A stretch of DNA of 41,548 nt, taken from positions 1 through 41,548 of the forward strand of contig JAFEHU010000029.1 of NCBI GenBank assembly GCA_017848435.1, written 5' to 3'. Position 1 is the stretch's first letter. The number at the start of each line of letters is the position of its first letter. The notes under the pieces were generated by a model. That model had not been told where the DNA came from and did not search any database. It saw only the letters and a list, made by a program, of their open reading frames with translations. This DNA is from Burkholderiaceae bacterium (GTDB lineage Bacteria; Pseudomonadota; Gammaproteobacteria; Burkholderiales; Burkholderiaceae_C). The position numbers and the translations under genes were made by a program. Below, in pieces: positions 17,150-26,088 of this stretch.

Positions 17150-18117
17150 GCGTTGCGCCCCGCGTCGTCTTCGCGGGCACGCCGGAATTTGCCCGCGTTG
17201 CCCTGCAGGTGCTGCACGCCGCTAATTTCCACATCCCGCTCGTCCTGACGCAGCCCGACCGGCCCGCCGGCCGTGGCATGAAGCTGCAGGCCTCGCCGGT
17301 GAAGCAGTTCGCGCTGGACCACCACATCGCCGTGGCGCAGCCGCGCAGCCTGCGGCTCGACGGCAAATACCCGGAAGACGCGGCCCTGGCCCGCGCCGCC
17401 ATTGCCGAAGCCCGCGCCGACGTGATGGTGGTGGCCGCCTACGGGCTGATCCTGCCGCAGTGGGTGCTGGACACGCCGGTTCAGGGTTGCCTGAACATCC
17501 ACGCGTCGCTGCTGCCGCGCTGGCGCGGCGCGGCACCCATTCACCGCGCCATTGAAGCGGGCGACACCGAAACCGGCATCACCATCATGCAGATGGACGC
17601 TGGCCTCGACACCGGCGACATGCTGCTGGTGGAGCGCGCCGCCATCGGGCCGGACGACACCACCGCCCGCCTGCACGACCGGCTGGCCACCCTCGGCGGC
17701 CGGTTGGTCGTGGAGGCGCTGGAGATCGCGGCCTATGGGGGCTTCACGCCCGTGCCGCAACCCGCCGAGGGCGTGACCTACGCGCACAAGATCGAGAAAG
17801 CCGAAGCCGCCATCGACTGGTCGCAACCGGCCGAGGTGATCGAGCGCCGCGTGCGTGCCTTCGACCCGTTTCCGGGGGCGTCCACCACGCTGGCCGGGGA
17901 GGCTGTGAAGGTGTGGCGCTCTGAAATTGAGAGCAAAACCAACAGGTTTGATGCAGGCCCAGGTCAAATTCTGTCTGTCAACGGCAACGGTGTGCGGGTC
18001 CAGTGCGGCCAGGGCGTGTTGTGCCTGACCGAATTGCAGCGCGCTGGCGGCAAGCGCCTGCCGGTCGCTGACTTTCTGCGTGGCTTCCCGCTGCAACCAG
18101 GGCAGACATTGGGATGA
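17146..18117 (+). CDS. fmt: Methionyl-tRNA formyltransferase
   Basis: A 323-residue enzyme that formylates initiator Met-tRNA, the counterpart of Def. It shows [37 protein letters not shown], the catalytic block [18 protein letters not shown] and a C-terminal domain ([25 protein letters not shown]). The only plausible start is TTG at 17146, overlapping the def TGA by the sequence TTGA, implying translational coupling. A low-GC stretch at 17918-17977 encodes a C-terminal-domain loop ([12 protein letters not shown]) and may be a diverged copy of the intragenic repeat. Confidence 0.96.
   Translation: MSVAPRVVFAGTPEFARVALQVLHAANFHIPLVLTQPDRPAGRGMKLQASPVKQFALDHHIAVAQPRSLRLDGKYPEDAALARAAIAEARADVMVVAAYGLILPQWVLDTPVQGCLNIHASLLPRWRGAAPIHRAIEAGDTETGITIMQMDAGLDTGDMLLVERAAIGPDDTTARLHDRLATLGGRLVVEALEIAAYGGFTPVPQPAEGVTYAHKIEKAEAAIDWSQPAEVIERRVRAFDPFPGASTTLAGEAVKVWRSEIESKTNRFDAGPGQILSVNGNGVRVQCGQGVLCLTELQRAGGKRLPVADFLRGFPLQPGQTLG
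17918..17977 (+). repeat. Possible diverged intragenic repeat copy in fmt
   Basis: This AT-richer patch aligns without gaps to the CnoX-gene copy at 30 of 60 positions. The matches cluster in the same cores (GCT, AGC..AA.C, CAG.TTT, AGGC..AGG.C, ATT). The reading frame differs from the dprA and CnoX copies. Weaker than the other three members. Confidence 0.4.
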
Positions 18118-18845
18118 ACAGCCTGCGCCGGACCTTCTCACATCCGGCGTTTCGGCAAAGCGCGCGCGAGATGGCGTCGGTCGCGCCCGGCATGGCCGCC
18201 TGGGGCATGATGACCGGCGTGGCCATGGTCAAGTCGGGCATGAGCGTGGCCGAGGCGGTGGCGATGACGCTGCTGGTCTTTGCCGGTAGCTCCCAACTCG
18301 CCGCCATGCCGCTGATCGCCGCCGGCGCGCCGATGGCGGTGATTCTGGTCACCGGCTTCTGCGTCAACCTGCGCTTCGTGGTGTTCAGCGCCCACCTGCG
18401 CGCCTACATGATGCATTTGCCGCTGGCGCGCCGGCTGTTCACCGGCTACCTCACCACCGACCTCAGCTACGTGCTGTTCACGCGCCGCTACCCGCAGGCG
18501 TCCAGCGACCCCGAAACGCGCGAAGCCGAGCAGGCCTACCTCGCCGGCGGCAGCGTGCTGAACTGGGTCAGCTGGCAAACCGCCAGCCTGATCGGCATTG
18601 GGCTCGCCCACGCGGTGCCCATGGCCTGGGGGCTGGGCTTTGCCGGCATCCTGGCGCTGCTGGGCATTGGCTGCTCGCTGGCCACCAGCCGGTTGCGGCT
18701 GGTGTCGGCCGGGGTGGCGGGCGCGGCCGCCGTGGCGGCGTTTGCGCTGCCGTTCAAGCTCAACATCGTGGTCGCGATTGCCGCCGCTGTGGCGTTGTGC
18801 CTGCTGCTGGAAAAACCCGGCCTGCCTGACGGAGGCCCCCGGTGA
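18114..18845 (+). CDS. azlC: AzlC family branched-chain amino acid export protein
   Basis: A 243-residue inner-membrane protein with several hydrophobic segments and the AzlC features [38 protein letters not shown] and [17 protein letters not shown]. AzlC with AzlD forms an exporter of branched-chain amino acids in characterised bacteria (YgaZ/YgaH in E. coli). It overlaps fmt by ATGA and azlD by GTGA. The substrate is inferred from the family. Confidence 0.9.
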   Translation: MNSLRRTFSHPAFRQSAREMASVAPGMAAWGMMTGVAMVKSGMSVAEAVAMTLLVFAGSSQLAAMPLIAAGAPMAVILVTGFCVNLRFVVFSAHLRAYMMHLPLARRLFTGYLTTDLSYVLFTRRYPQASSDPETREAEQAYLAGGSVLNWVSWQTASLIGIGLAHAVPMAWGLGFAGILALLGIGCSLATSRLRLVSAGVAGAAAVAAFALPFKLNIVVAIAAAVALCLLLEKPGLPDGGPR

Positions 18846-19198
18846 CCGAAGCCAACGTCACCGACGGGTGGACGCTGTGGGTCATCGTGGGCCTGACGGT
18901 GGTGACCGTCATTTCGCGTTCGTTTTTCTTCATCTCCAGCCAACCCTGGCAACTGCCCCGCTGGGCGCAGCGCGGCCTGCAGTACGCGCCCATTGCCGCG
19001 CTGGTGGCGGTGATTGGCCCCGAGATCGTGATGCAGAACGGCCAGCTGCCCACCACCTGGCAAGACGCCCGGCTGTTCGGCGCCGCTGCCGGTGCCGCGT
19101 TCTACTTCTGGCGCAAGGGCCAGGGGCAGGCGGTGCTGGGCACGATTGTGGTGGGCATGGCGGTGTATTTGCCGTTGCACATTGGGCTGGGGTGGTGA
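18842..19198 (+). CDS. azlD: AzlD family protein, partner of AzlC
   Basis: A 118-residue protein with three to four membrane helices (WVIVGLTVVTVISRSFFFI, LQYAPIAALVAVIGPEIV, AAGAAFYFW, IVVGMAVYLPLHIGLGW), the size and hydropathy of AzlD. The GTG start at 18842 overlaps the azlC stop (GTGA). It closes the def-fmt-azlC-azlD run; pgk follows after 53 bp. Confidence 0.88.
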   Translation: MTEANVTDGWTLWVIVGLTVVTVISRSFFFISSQPWQLPRWAQRGLQYAPIAALVAVIGPEIVMQNGQLPTTWQDARLFGAAAGAAFYFWRKGQGQAVLGTIVVGMAVYLPLHIGLGW

Positions 19199-19251
19199 AT
19201 TGGCCACGCTCTTAAAATCAGCAGCTTTTGTGACTCCTGAATGACGCCCCC

Positions 19252-20445
19252 ATGAACATCCTCCGCTTCACCGACCTTTGCGCCCAAGACCAGGTGCGCG
19301 GCCAGCGTGTGCTGATCCGTGCCGACCTGAACGTGCCGCAGGACGAAGCCGGCCGCATCACCGAAGACACCCGCATCCGCGCCTCGGTGCCCTGCATTGA
19401 GCAAGCGCTCAAAGCGGGCGCGGCGGTGATGGTCACCTCCCACCTCGGCCGCCCGACCGAAGGCGAGTTCAAGCCCGAAGACTCCTTGGCCCCGGTGGCC
19501 ACCCGCCTGGCCGAGCTGCTGGGCCGCCCGGTGCCACTGATCGCCAAGTGGGTGGACGGCGTGGCCATCAACCCCGGCGAGGTGGTGATGCTGGAGAACT
19601 GCCGCCTGAACAAAGGCGAGAAGAAAAACGACCCGGTGCTGGCCAAGAAAATGGCCGCGCTGTGCGACGTGTTCGTGCACGACGCCTTCGGCACCGCCCA
19701 CCGCGCCGAGGCCTCCACCTACGGCGTGGCGCAGTTTGCCAAGGTGGCCTGCGCCGGCCCGCTGCTGGCCGCGGAAATTGACGCCATCACCCGTGCGCTG
19801 GAGAACCCCAAGCGCCCGCTGGTGGCCATCGTCGCCGGCTCCAAGGTCAGCACCAAACTCAGCATCCTGAAAAGCCTGGCCGCCAATGTGGACCAGCTGA
19901 TCGTCGGCGGCGGCATTGCCAACACCTTCATGCTGGCCATGGGCCTGCCGATTGGCAAATCGCTCGCCGAACCGGCGCTGGTGGAAGAAGCCAAAGCGGT
20001 GATCGAGATGATGAAAGCGCGCGGCGCGGCCGTGCCCATTCCCACCGACGTGGTGGTGGCCAACGAATTTGCCGCCATGGCGCGTGCCAACAAGGTGCCG
20101 GTGGAAGCGGTGCAGGACGACGATTTGATCCTGGACATTGGCCCCCGCACCGCGGCCGAGCTGGCCGGCATCATCGCGCGCGCCGGCACGGTGGTGTGGA
20201 ACGGGCCGATGGGCGTGTTCGAGTACGACCAGTTTGCCGGCGGCACCCGCACGCTGGCGGCAGCGATCGCGCATTCACCGGCCTTCAGCATTGCGGGCGG
20301 TGGCGACACGCTGGCCGCGATTGCCAAGTACGGCATTGAAAAAGACATTGGCTACATCTCCACCGGCGGCGGTGCCTTTCTGGAGGTGCTGGAGGGCAAG
20401 ACCCTGCCGGCGTTTGACATCCTGATGCAGCGTGCGGCAGCGTAA
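19252..20445 (+). CDS. pgk: Phosphoglycerate kinase
   Basis: A 397-residue cytosolic enzyme that interconverts 1,3-bisphosphoglycerate + ADP and 3-phosphoglycerate + ATP. Motifs: [35 protein letters not shown], the substrate-binding [37 protein letters not shown] and the nucleotide loop [10 protein letters not shown]. Length is normal. It leads the pgk-pyk-esterase-fba cluster, a common arrangement in this group of bacteria. Confidence 0.98.
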   Translation: MNILRFTDLCAQDQVRGQRVLIRADLNVPQDEAGRITEDTRIRASVPCIEQALKAGAAVMVTSHLGRPTEGEFKPEDSLAPVATRLAELLGRPVPLIAKWVDGVAINPGEVVMLENCRLNKGEKKNDPVLAKKMAALCDVFVHDAFGTAHRAEASTYGVAQFAKVACAGPLLAAEIDAITRALENPKRPLVAIVAGSKVSTKLSILKSLAANVDQLIVGGGIANTFMLAMGLPIGKSLAEPALVEEAKAVIEMMKARGAAVPIPTDVVVANEFAAMARANKVPVEAVQDDDLILDIGPRTAAELAGIIARAGTVVWNGPMGVFEYDQFAGGTRTLAAAIAHSPAFSIAGGGDTLAAIAKYGIEKDIGYISTGGGAFLEVLEGKTLPAFDILMQRAAA

Positions 20446-20489
20446 CCACGCTGTAACCGGCGCATGAGAAAATGAAACCTGGTTACAGC
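20442..20489 (+). promoter_or_regulatory. pyk promoter region with GTTAC/GTAAC motif set
   Basis: Two GTAACC copies (20442-20447 and 20453-20458, 11 bp apart) are followed by GAAAAT at 20468-20473, a -10-like box, and by GGTTACAGC at 20481-20489. GCTGTAACC (20450-20458) and GGTTACAGC form a perfect 9-bp inverted repeat. The GTTACA lies 8 bases after the -10-like box, exactly as upstream of fba. Confidence 0.45.
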
Positions 20490-20532
20490 ACAGGCCCTTG
20501 TGCTGCCCGCCACTGACCCCCGAAAGCCCACC

Positions 20533-21963
20533 ATGCGCCGCGCCACCAAGATTGTTGCCACCCTCGGCCCCGCCTCCAGCGACCCGGCGTTGCTGGAGCA
20601 GATGATCCGGGCCGGCGTCAACGTGGTGCGGCTCAACTTCAGCCACGGCGTGGCGCAAGACCACATCGACCGTGCCCGGCTGGTGCGCGAAGCAGCGCAG
20701 CGCGCGGGCCGCGAGGTGGCCATCATGGCCGACCTGCAGGGCCCGAAAATCCGCGTTGGCAAGTTCGCCGAAGGCAAGGTCATGCTGGTGCCGGGCGCCA
20801 AGTTTGTGCTCGATGCCTCGCGCAGCGCGCCGGGTGATTTGAGTGGCGTCGGCCTCGACTACAAAGAGCTGCCACGCGATGTGAAGGCCGGCGACAGCCT
20901 GCTGTTGAACGACGGGCTGATCGTGCTGACCGTGGACGCCGTCAAGGGCGAGCAGGTGCACACCACCGTCAAGCTGGGTGGCGAGCTGTCCAACAACAAG
21001 GGCATCAACAAACAAGGCGGTGGCCTGACGGCGCCGGCGCTGACCGCCAAGGACATGGACGACATCCGCACCGCGATGCGTTTCCAGGCCGACTACGTGG
21101 CGGTGAGTTTCCCCAAAAGCGCCACCGACATGGAGCTGGCGCGCCAGCTGTGCAATGTGGCGGCGGCCGATTTCGGCCACAAGCCGGGGCTGATCGCCAA
21201 GATCGAGCGGGCCGAGGCGATTCCCCGGCTGGAAGAGATTCTGCTGGCCAGCGACGGCATCATGGTCGCCCGTGGCGACCTCGCGGTCGAGGTGGGCAAT
21301 GCCACCGTGCCGGCGTTGCAAAAACGCATGATTCGCCTGGCGCGCGAGCACGACAAGGTGGTGATCACCGCCACGCAAATGATGGAAAGCATGATCACCA
21401 ACCCGGTGCCCACCCGCGCCGAGGTGAGCGACGTGGCCAACGCCGTGCTCGACGGCACCGACGCGGTGATGCTGAGCGCCGAAACCGCTGCCGGCAAGTA
21501 CCCGCTGGAAACCATCATCGAGATGGCCAACATCTGTGTGGAAGCCGAGAAGGCCGAGGACGTGCGGCTCGACGCCGACTTCACCGGCATGACCTTTGGC
21601 CGCATCGACCAGTCGATTGCCATGGGTGCGCTGTTCACCGCCCACCACCTCGGCGCCAAGGCCATCGTCGCACTGACCGACTCCGGCTCCACCCCGCTGT
21701 GGATGAGCCGCCACCGCATCCATGTGCCGATTTACGCGCTCACGCCCAAGATCGCCACGCAGCGCAAGATGGCGCTGTACCGCAACGTGCGCCCGCTGCT
21801 GATGGACACCAGCGTCGACCGCGACACCGCGCTGGCCGATGCCGAAGCCCACCTGAAAAGCCGCAACATCGTGCAGACCGGCGATGTCTACGCCATCACC
21901 TGTGGCGAACCCATGGGCTCGCCCGGCGGCACCAACATGCTGAAGGTGTGCCGCGTCGGTTGA
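20533..21963 (+). CDS. pyk: Pyruvate kinase
   Basis: A 476-residue enzyme converting phosphoenolpyruvate + ADP to pyruvate + ATP. It shows KIVATLGPASSDPALLEQMI, VVRLNFSHG, ADLQGPKIRVG, the active-site IMVARGDLAVEVG, ATQMMESMI and GTDAVMLSAETAAGKYP, then the C-terminal allosteric domain. The ATG at 20533 gives MRRATKIV; an in-frame GTG at 20500 would add 11 residues and is less likely. The second gene of the glycolytic cluster, 87 bp after pgk with its own promoter-like region. Confidence 0.98.
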   Translation: MRRATKIVATLGPASSDPALLEQMIRAGVNVVRLNFSHGVAQDHIDRARLVREAAQRAGREVAIMADLQGPKIRVGKFAEGKVMLVPGAKFVLDASRSAPGDLSGVGLDYKELPRDVKAGDSLLLNDGLIVLTVDAVKGEQVHTTVKLGGELSNNKGINKQGGGLTAPALTAKDMDDIRTAMRFQADYVAVSFPKSATDMELARQLCNVAAADFGHKPGLIAKIERAEAIPRLEEILLASDGIMVARGDLAVEVGNATVPALQKRMIRLAREHDKVVITATQMMESMITNPVPTRAEVSDVANAVLDGTDAVMLSAETAAGKYPLETIIEMANICVEAEKAEDVRLDADFTGMTFGRIDQSIAMGALFTAHHLGAKAIVALTDSGSTPLWMSRHRIHVPIYALTPKIATQRKMALYRNVRPLLMDTSVDRDTALADAEAHLKSRNIVQTGDVYAITCGEPMGSPGGTNMLKVCRVG

Positions 21964-21996
21964 ATCCGCAGCGGCACCCGCCACGTACGTTTGCCG

Positions 21997-22884
21997 ATGC
22001 CCAAAGAACCTTCTCCCATGCGCCGCGCCGGTCTGTTGGGCCTGGTGGCCGCCGCCTTTACCCCGCTGTTGCAAGCCTGCTCGCCGCTGCGCATCATCAA
22101 CGCGCTGGCACCCGGCAGCACCTACGCCCTCACCAGCGGCCAGGCTTACGGCCCGAACGCCCGGCAGAAGATCGACGTCTACCAGCCCAACCCGCCAGTG
22201 CCCGACGCTCCGGTGGTGGTGTTTTTCTACGGCGGCAGCTGGACCACCGGCGAGCGGGCCGACTATTTGTTTGCGGGCGAAGCGCTGGCCTCGCGCGGCA
22301 TCGTCACGCTGGTTGCCGACTACCGGCTCAGCCCCGAAGTGCGCTACCCGGTGTTCCTGCAGGACAGCGCGCTGGCGGTGAAATGGGCGGCCGACAACGC
22401 CCAACGTTTTGGCGGTGACCCCAAGAAGCTCTACGTGATGGGCCACAGCGCCGGGGGCTACAACGCCGCCATGGTGGCACTGGACCCGCGCTGGCTGGGG
22501 GCGGTGGGCATGCGGCCCGGGCAACTGGCCGGCTTCATCGGCATTGCCGGTGCCTACGACTTCCTGCCCATCGCCATTCCCGAGGTGCAGGTGGCCTTCA
22601 ACTGGCCCAACACCCCGCCCGACAGCCAGCCGCTGTGGCACGCCAGCCCAGCCGCGCCCCGCGCGCTGCTGCTGGCCGCCCGCAACGACACGCTGGTCAA
22701 CCCGGTGCGCAACACCGAAGGCCTGTCGAAAAAACTGCGTGACGCCGGTGTGCCGGTCCAGACCGAAATGCTCGATGGCGTCAGCCATGTCACCATCATC
22801 GGCTCGCTGGCCAAGCCACTGCGCCTGCTGGCGCCGGTGCTGGACCGGGTGGCCGAGTTCGTCAAAGCCAACACGGCCGCCTGA
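21997..22884 (+). CDS. Alpha/beta hydrolase lipoprotein (carboxylesterase-like)
   Basis: About 295 residues. The N terminus carries a lipoprotein signal (RRAGLLGLVAAAFTPLLQAC, lipobox LQAC). The hydrolase fold is shown by VVVFFYGGSWTTGERADY (oxyanion region), GDPKKLYVMGHSAGGYNA (nucleophile Ser in GHSAGG), a likely Asp in ARNDTLVNPVRN and His in DGVSHVTI. It resembles small-ester carboxylesterases anchored in the cell envelope; the substrate is unknown. ATG 21997 or ATG 22018 could be the start; both keep the signal sequence. It sits between pyk and fba and has no evident metabolic tie to them. Confidence 0.85.
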   Translation: MPKEPSPMRRAGLLGLVAAAFTPLLQACSPLRIINALAPGSTYALTSGQAYGPNARQKIDVYQPNPPVPDAPVVVFFYGGSWTTGERADYLFAGEALASRGIVTLVADYRLSPEVRYPVFLQDSALAVKWAADNAQRFGGDPKKLYVMGHSAGGYNAAMVALDPRWLGAVGMRPGQLAGFIGIAGAYDFLPIAIPEVQVAFNWPNTPPDSQPLWHASPAAPRALLLAARNDTLVNPVRNTEGLSKKLRDAGVPVQTEMLDGVSHVTIIGSLAKPLRLLAPVLDRVAEFVKANTAA

Positions 22885-22910
22885 ACGCGCCGCGCCACTG
22901 TCGGCACGGG

Positions 22911-22940
22911 TAAAATCTAGGGCAGTTACAACCGGGTTAC
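22911..22940 (+). promoter_or_regulatory. fba promoter region with GTTAC direct repeat
   Basis: TAAAAT at 22911-22916 is a good -10 candidate. After 8 bases comes GTTAC-N6-GTTAC (22925-22940), a direct repeat with an 11-bp period. It matches the pyk upstream motif (minus-strand reading of 20442-20457) at 13 of 16 positions. No good -35 is visible. Confidence 0.45.
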
Positions 22941-22964
22941 CGCCCACCCCCTGAGGATTCACCC

Positions 22965-24029
22965 ATGGCACTCGTCTCAATGCGCGAGCTGCTGGACCAC
23001 GCCGCCGCGAACGGCTACGGCATTCCAGCGTTCAATGTCAACAACCTGGAACAGGTGCAGGCCGTGATGGCCGCGGCCGACGAAGTGGGCTCACCGGTCA
23101 TCCTGCAGGCCAGCGCCGGCGCCCGCAAATACGCCGGCGAGTCCTTCATCAAGCACCTGATCCAGGCCGCCTGCGAGGCCTACCCGCACATCCCCTTGGT
23201 GATGCACCAGGACCACGGCACCAGCCCCAAGATCTGCGAAGGTGCGATCCAGCTGGGCTTCGGCTCGGTGATGATGGACGGCTCGCTGCGGGAAGACGGC
23301 AAGACCCCGGCCGATTTCGCCTACAACGTGGACGTGACGCGCAAGGTCGTGGACATGGCGCACAAGGTTGGCGTCACGGTCGAAGGTGAGCTCGGTTGCC
23401 TGGGCAATCTGGAAACCGGCGAGGCTGGCGAGGAAGACGGTGTTGGCGCCGAAGGCAAGCTGGACCACAGCCAGATGCTGACCGACCCCGAAGAGGCCGC
23501 CCAGTTCGTCAAGGCCACCCAGCTCGACGCGCTGGCCATTGCCATTGGCACCAGCCACGGCGCCTACAAGTTCAGCCGCCCGCCCACCGGCGACATCCTG
23601 GCGATTTCCCGCGTGAAAGAAATCAACCAGCGCATTCCCAACACCCACCTGGTGATGCACGGCAGCTCCAGCGTGCCGCAGGACCTGCTGGACATCATCA
23701 ACCAGTACGGCGGCAAGATGAAGCAGACCTACGGCGTGCCGGTCAAGGAGATCCAGGAAGCCATCCGCTACGGCGTGCGCAAGATCAACATCGACACCGA
23801 CATCCGCATGGCCATGACCGGCGCGGTGCGCAAGTTCCTGTTCGAGAACCCCGACAAGTTCGATGCCCGCGAATGGCTCAAGCCCGCCCGCGAAGCCGCC
23901 AAGGCCATCTGCAAGCAGCGCTATATCGAGTTCGGCTGCGAGGGCCAGGGTGCCAAGATCAAGGGCCACAGCCTGCAGGTGGTGGCGGCGCAGTATGCCA
24001 AGGGCGAATTGGCGCAAGTGGTGAACTGA
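22965..24029 (+). CDS. fba: Fructose-bisphosphate aldolase class II (Calvin-cycle subtype)
   Basis: A 354-residue zinc-dependent aldolase that interconverts fructose 1,6-bisphosphate with two triose phosphates. Zinc ligands and motifs are visible: [67 protein letters not shown] and [18 protein letters not shown]. The insertion containing [21 protein letters not shown] is characteristic of the long Calvin-cycle-type subgroup, common in Burkholderiales irrespective of autotrophy. Good ribosome binding site (CTGAGGATT). Confidence 0.97.
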   Translation: MALVSMRELLDHAAANGYGIPAFNVNNLEQVQAVMAAADEVGSPVILQASAGARKYAGESFIKHLIQAACEAYPHIPLVMHQDHGTSPKICEGAIQLGFGSVMMDGSLREDGKTPADFAYNVDVTRKVVDMAHKVGVTVEGELGCLGNLETGEAGEEDGVGAEGKLDHSQMLTDPEEAAQFVKATQLDALAIAIGTSHGAYKFSRPPTGDILAISRVKEINQRIPNTHLVMHGSSSVPQDLLDIINQYGGKMKQTYGVPVKEIQEAIRYGVRKINIDTDIRMAMTGAVRKFLFENPDKFDAREWLKPAREAAKAICKQRYIEFGCEGQGAKIKGHSLQVVAAQYAKGELAQVVN

Positions 24030-24039
24030 GCCCCGCCAA

Positions 24040-25074
24040 ATGCCCGCTGTGGGAGAGGCTCGCGGGACCAACAACTTTGACTTCCTCCGGGTGGTCGCCG
24101 CTTACTTGGTGATCGGAAGTCACCAGTACGCCCTTCTGGGTCATCCAGAGCCTCGTCCCCTCCCTTTCGCAACCTGGGGGACGGTCGGTGTTTACATTTT
24201 CTTTGTGATCAGCGGGTTCCTTGTCGCCAAGAGTTGGCGCGACGACCCGAACATCTGGCGATTCGGCGTCAGGCGGCTCCTCCGGATTTGGCCGACACTG
24301 ACCGCAGTGACCGTGTTGACCGTGCTGGTGCTGGGGCCCGTCGCAACGTCCTTGTCGGCGGGTGGGTACTTCGCCCACCCCGCCACCTGGACATACCTCG
24401 GAAACATCGCCTTCTTCATTCAATACCAACTGCCTGGGGTGTTTTCGCTCAATCCAGGCGGGAGTGCCGTGAATGGTTCGTTGTGGACCATCCCGGTGGA
24501 GGTCGGTTGTTACTTGGCATTGGCACTGGTGGGGGGGCTGGGCCTGCTGCGCTGGCGCTGGACCTTGTGGCTCATGTGGGTTGGGATCGTGGCCATGACG
24601 TCCCTGATTTCCGATGTGGGTGGTGGTCCTGGACGCTACTGGTCGCTTGAGCTGGGGGGCTTTTTTCTGTCCGGGATGCTCCTGCAGTACCGTCTTCCTG
24701 CGCCCAGCCGTGCGGACATTCGCATGGGGCTGGGGTTGCTCCTGCTGGGGTGCTTCTTCTGGGCTGGTGGCTTGAAGGTGCTGGCGGTGGTGGTCGCTTT
24801 GCCGTTTTGGGTGGTCTGGGTCGGCAGCCGATCCTGGCCGTGTGTGAGCCGCACAGGTCGCTGGGGTGACCCTTCGTACGGTCTCTACCTGTTCGCTTTC
24901 CCGTTGCAACAGGCGGTGATTGCATGGTTTGGTGACCGCCTGAACGTGGCCCAGTTGACCGCGGTGTCTGTTGCCATGATCACGTTGACCGCCTACCTGT
25001 CGTGGCACACCGTCGAGCGGCCAGCGCTGCGCTGGAAGGTGCGATGGTTCGGCTCAGACAGGTCGCGTCCGTGA
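24040..25074 (+). CDS. Acyltransferase family 3 (OafA/YrhL-like) membrane protein
   Basis: The 344-residue product has about ten membrane helices and the acyltransferase-3 start NFDFLRVVAAYLVIGSHQYAL, with the conserved His (GSH), then VYIFFVISGFLVAKSW, RLLRIWPTLTAVTVLTVLV and GSLWTIPVEVGCYLALAL. Such proteins O-acetylate sugars of lipopolysaccharide, capsule or exopolysaccharide. It begins 10 bp after fba without an obvious ribosome binding site. Codon use differs from the neighbours (more TTG, GGG and CTT, less GCC/CTG), suggesting recent acquisition. No glycan biosynthesis genes are nearby, so the acceptor is unknown. Confidence 0.85.
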   Translation: MPAVGEARGTNNFDFLRVVAAYLVIGSHQYALLGHPEPRPLPFATWGTVGVYIFFVISGFLVAKSWRDDPNIWRFGVRRLLRIWPTLTAVTVLTVLVLGPVATSLSAGGYFAHPATWTYLGNIAFFIQYQLPGVFSLNPGGSAVNGSLWTIPVEVGCYLALALVGGLGLLRWRWTLWLMWVGIVAMTSLISDVGGGPGRYWSLELGGFFLSGMLLQYRLPAPSRADIRMGLGLLLLGCFFWAGGLKVLAVVVALPFWVVWVGSRSWPCVSRTGRWGDPSYGLYLFAFPLQQAVIAWFGDRLNVAQLTAVSVAMITLTAYLSWHTVERPALRWKVRWFGSDRSRP

Positions 25075-25106
25075 CGGCTGCTGGAGATGAACCCACAGCA
25101 GCCGTC
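25073..25106 (+). terminator. Hairpin at the acyltransferase stop codon
   Basis: GACGGCTGCTG (25073-25083) and CAGCAGCCGTC (25096-25106) form a perfect 11-bp stem with a 12-base loop, overlapping the TGA at 25072-25074. There is no T-run after it, so it is only a possible terminator or RNA-stabilising hairpin between convergent genes. Confidence 0.4.
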
Positions 25107-25136
25107 GTGACGGTCGGTTCTGAATGAGCGTATGGG

Positions 25137-25805
25137 TCAGGCCAGCAGGTCGGCGATGCTGAACTGGTTCAGGTTGGTCGCACCGATCAGCTCGATCACG
25201 ATGTCACCGTCGGCCTGGAAGCCGGCTTGGTTGTTGCGATCGACCACCAGGTAGGTGCCCTCCACCTTACCCGTCAGCTGAACCAGTGCGGCTTCGCCGG
25301 CTTCCATGATGCTGCTGCGCAGGTTCAGGAGGCCGGCCAGCAAGGTTTCCACAGGGAACTCGGAGGTGCTGCTGAACGATCGCGTCGTGGTGCTCAACGG
25401 CGCACCGCCGTCGAAATGGAAACGGTCCTCCGCGAAATCGAAGTAGGCCACGACGTCGTGCTGCGCCAGCAGCGAGTCGCTGGCGGCGCCGTAGTTGTAA
25501 ATGTCGGCGCCGTCGCCGCCCACCAGTTCATCGGCACCGGCACCGCCGGTCAGTTGGTCGTTGCCGATGCTGCCGCTCAGCATGTCGTTGCCGTTGTCGC
25601 CAAACAGCCGGTCGTTGCCGTCGTTGCCGTAAATCTGGTCGTTGCCGTCGCCGCCATGCATCAGGTCATCGGTGGGGCGCTTCAGCGTGAGGCCGAAGAA
25701 GGTCAGGTCGCCGTCACCGTACAGGACGTCGTCGCCGCTGGTGCCGTTGTAGGTGTGAAACAGTTGGATGTTGAGTTCGTTGCCGAGGGTCTTGAGCAAG
25801 GCCAT
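25137..25805 (-). CDS. RTX-type calcium-binding protein 1
   Basis: A 222-residue acidic protein. Residues about 45-105 hold tandem nonapeptide repeats of the GGxGxDxUx type (GGDGNDQIYGNDGNDRLFG, DNGNDMLSG, GGAGADELVGGDGADIYNYG), which form a calcium-stabilised beta-roll. The N terminus (MALLKTLGNELNIQLFHTYN) is not a Sec signal. The C-terminal end (GDIVIELIGATNLNQFSIADLLA) has the Leu/Phe/Asp-rich pattern of type I secretion signals, so export through a TolC-dependent ABC system is inferred; none is encoded here. A sigma-54 promoter match and paired dyads lie upstream, next to the sigma-54 regulator gene. The specific role is unknown. Confidence 0.85.
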   Translation of the reverse strand: MALLKTLGNELNIQLFHTYNGTSGDDVLYGDGDLTFFGLTLKRPTDDLMHGGDGNDQIYGNDGNDRLFGDNGNDMLSGSIGNDQLTGGAGADELVGGDGADIYNYGAASDSLLAQHDVVAYFDFAEDRFHFDGGAPLSTTTRSFSSTSEFPVETLLAGLLNLRSSIMEAGEAALVQLTGKVEGTYLVVDRNNQAGFQADGDIVIELIGATNLNQFSIADLLA

Positions 25806-25871
25806 GGTGGTGTCCGTTCGTCTGTGGGGTGCCCCAACACCCGGGATGGGCGGGGCAGGCCAGCTCCATCT

Positions 25872-25886
25872 GCAAATCGCGGGCCA
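25872..25886 (-). promoter_or_regulatory. Sigma-54 (-24/-12) promoter of RTX protein 1
   Basis: On the minus strand TGGCCCGCGATTTGC matches the consensus TGGCACG-N4-TTGC at 10 of 11 defined positions, with the essential GG and GC correctly spaced. The RTX 1 start codon is 66 bases downstream. The neighbouring gene encodes a sigma-54 activator. Confidence 0.7.
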
Positions 25887-26045
25887 ACCAAAGCACGGTG
25901 GGGTCCCAGCCCTCGGGCCACCGTGGTGGTGGTCGGCTCAGAGCCCGCTTTTCAGAGGGAAAACAGCGCGACCACAGCCCTTGGCGGCTGCCGGAATCGG
26001 TGGGATGAAGTACGGCGATGGGGTGGGCCCCGTCCCGCCGTTTGG

Positions 26046-26088
26046 GGGATATGCCCCGACCCCAGCCCGGGCCAGTGGGGCATATCCC
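26046..26088. promoter_or_regulatory. Paired dyads upstream of RTX protein 1 (candidate activator sites)
   Basis: GGGATATGCCCC (26046-26057) and GGGGCATATCCC (26077-26088) are perfect reverse complements and each is close to a palindrome. Their centres are 31 bp apart. They lie 160-200 bp upstream of the sigma-54 promoter, where NtrC-type activators usually bind. They also follow the regulator's stop codon by 10 bp, but no T-run follows, so a terminator is less likely. Confidence 0.6.

Noticed and set aside
20275-22980. A 901-codon open frame on the minus strand opposite pgk, pyk, esterase and fba
   Set aside because: Antisense to strongly conserved genes, with no recognisable domain and shadow-like composition.
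25530-25680. Tandem DNA repeats suggestive of a minisatellite or CRISPR
   Set aside because: The periodicity is the coding of RTX nonapeptides, in frame and without spacers.
26046-26088. The inverted dyads as an intrinsic terminator of the response regulator gene
   Set aside because: The minus strand after the stem has no T-run, the loop is 19 bases, and a related pair recurs upstream of RTX 2. A weak terminator role is not excluded.
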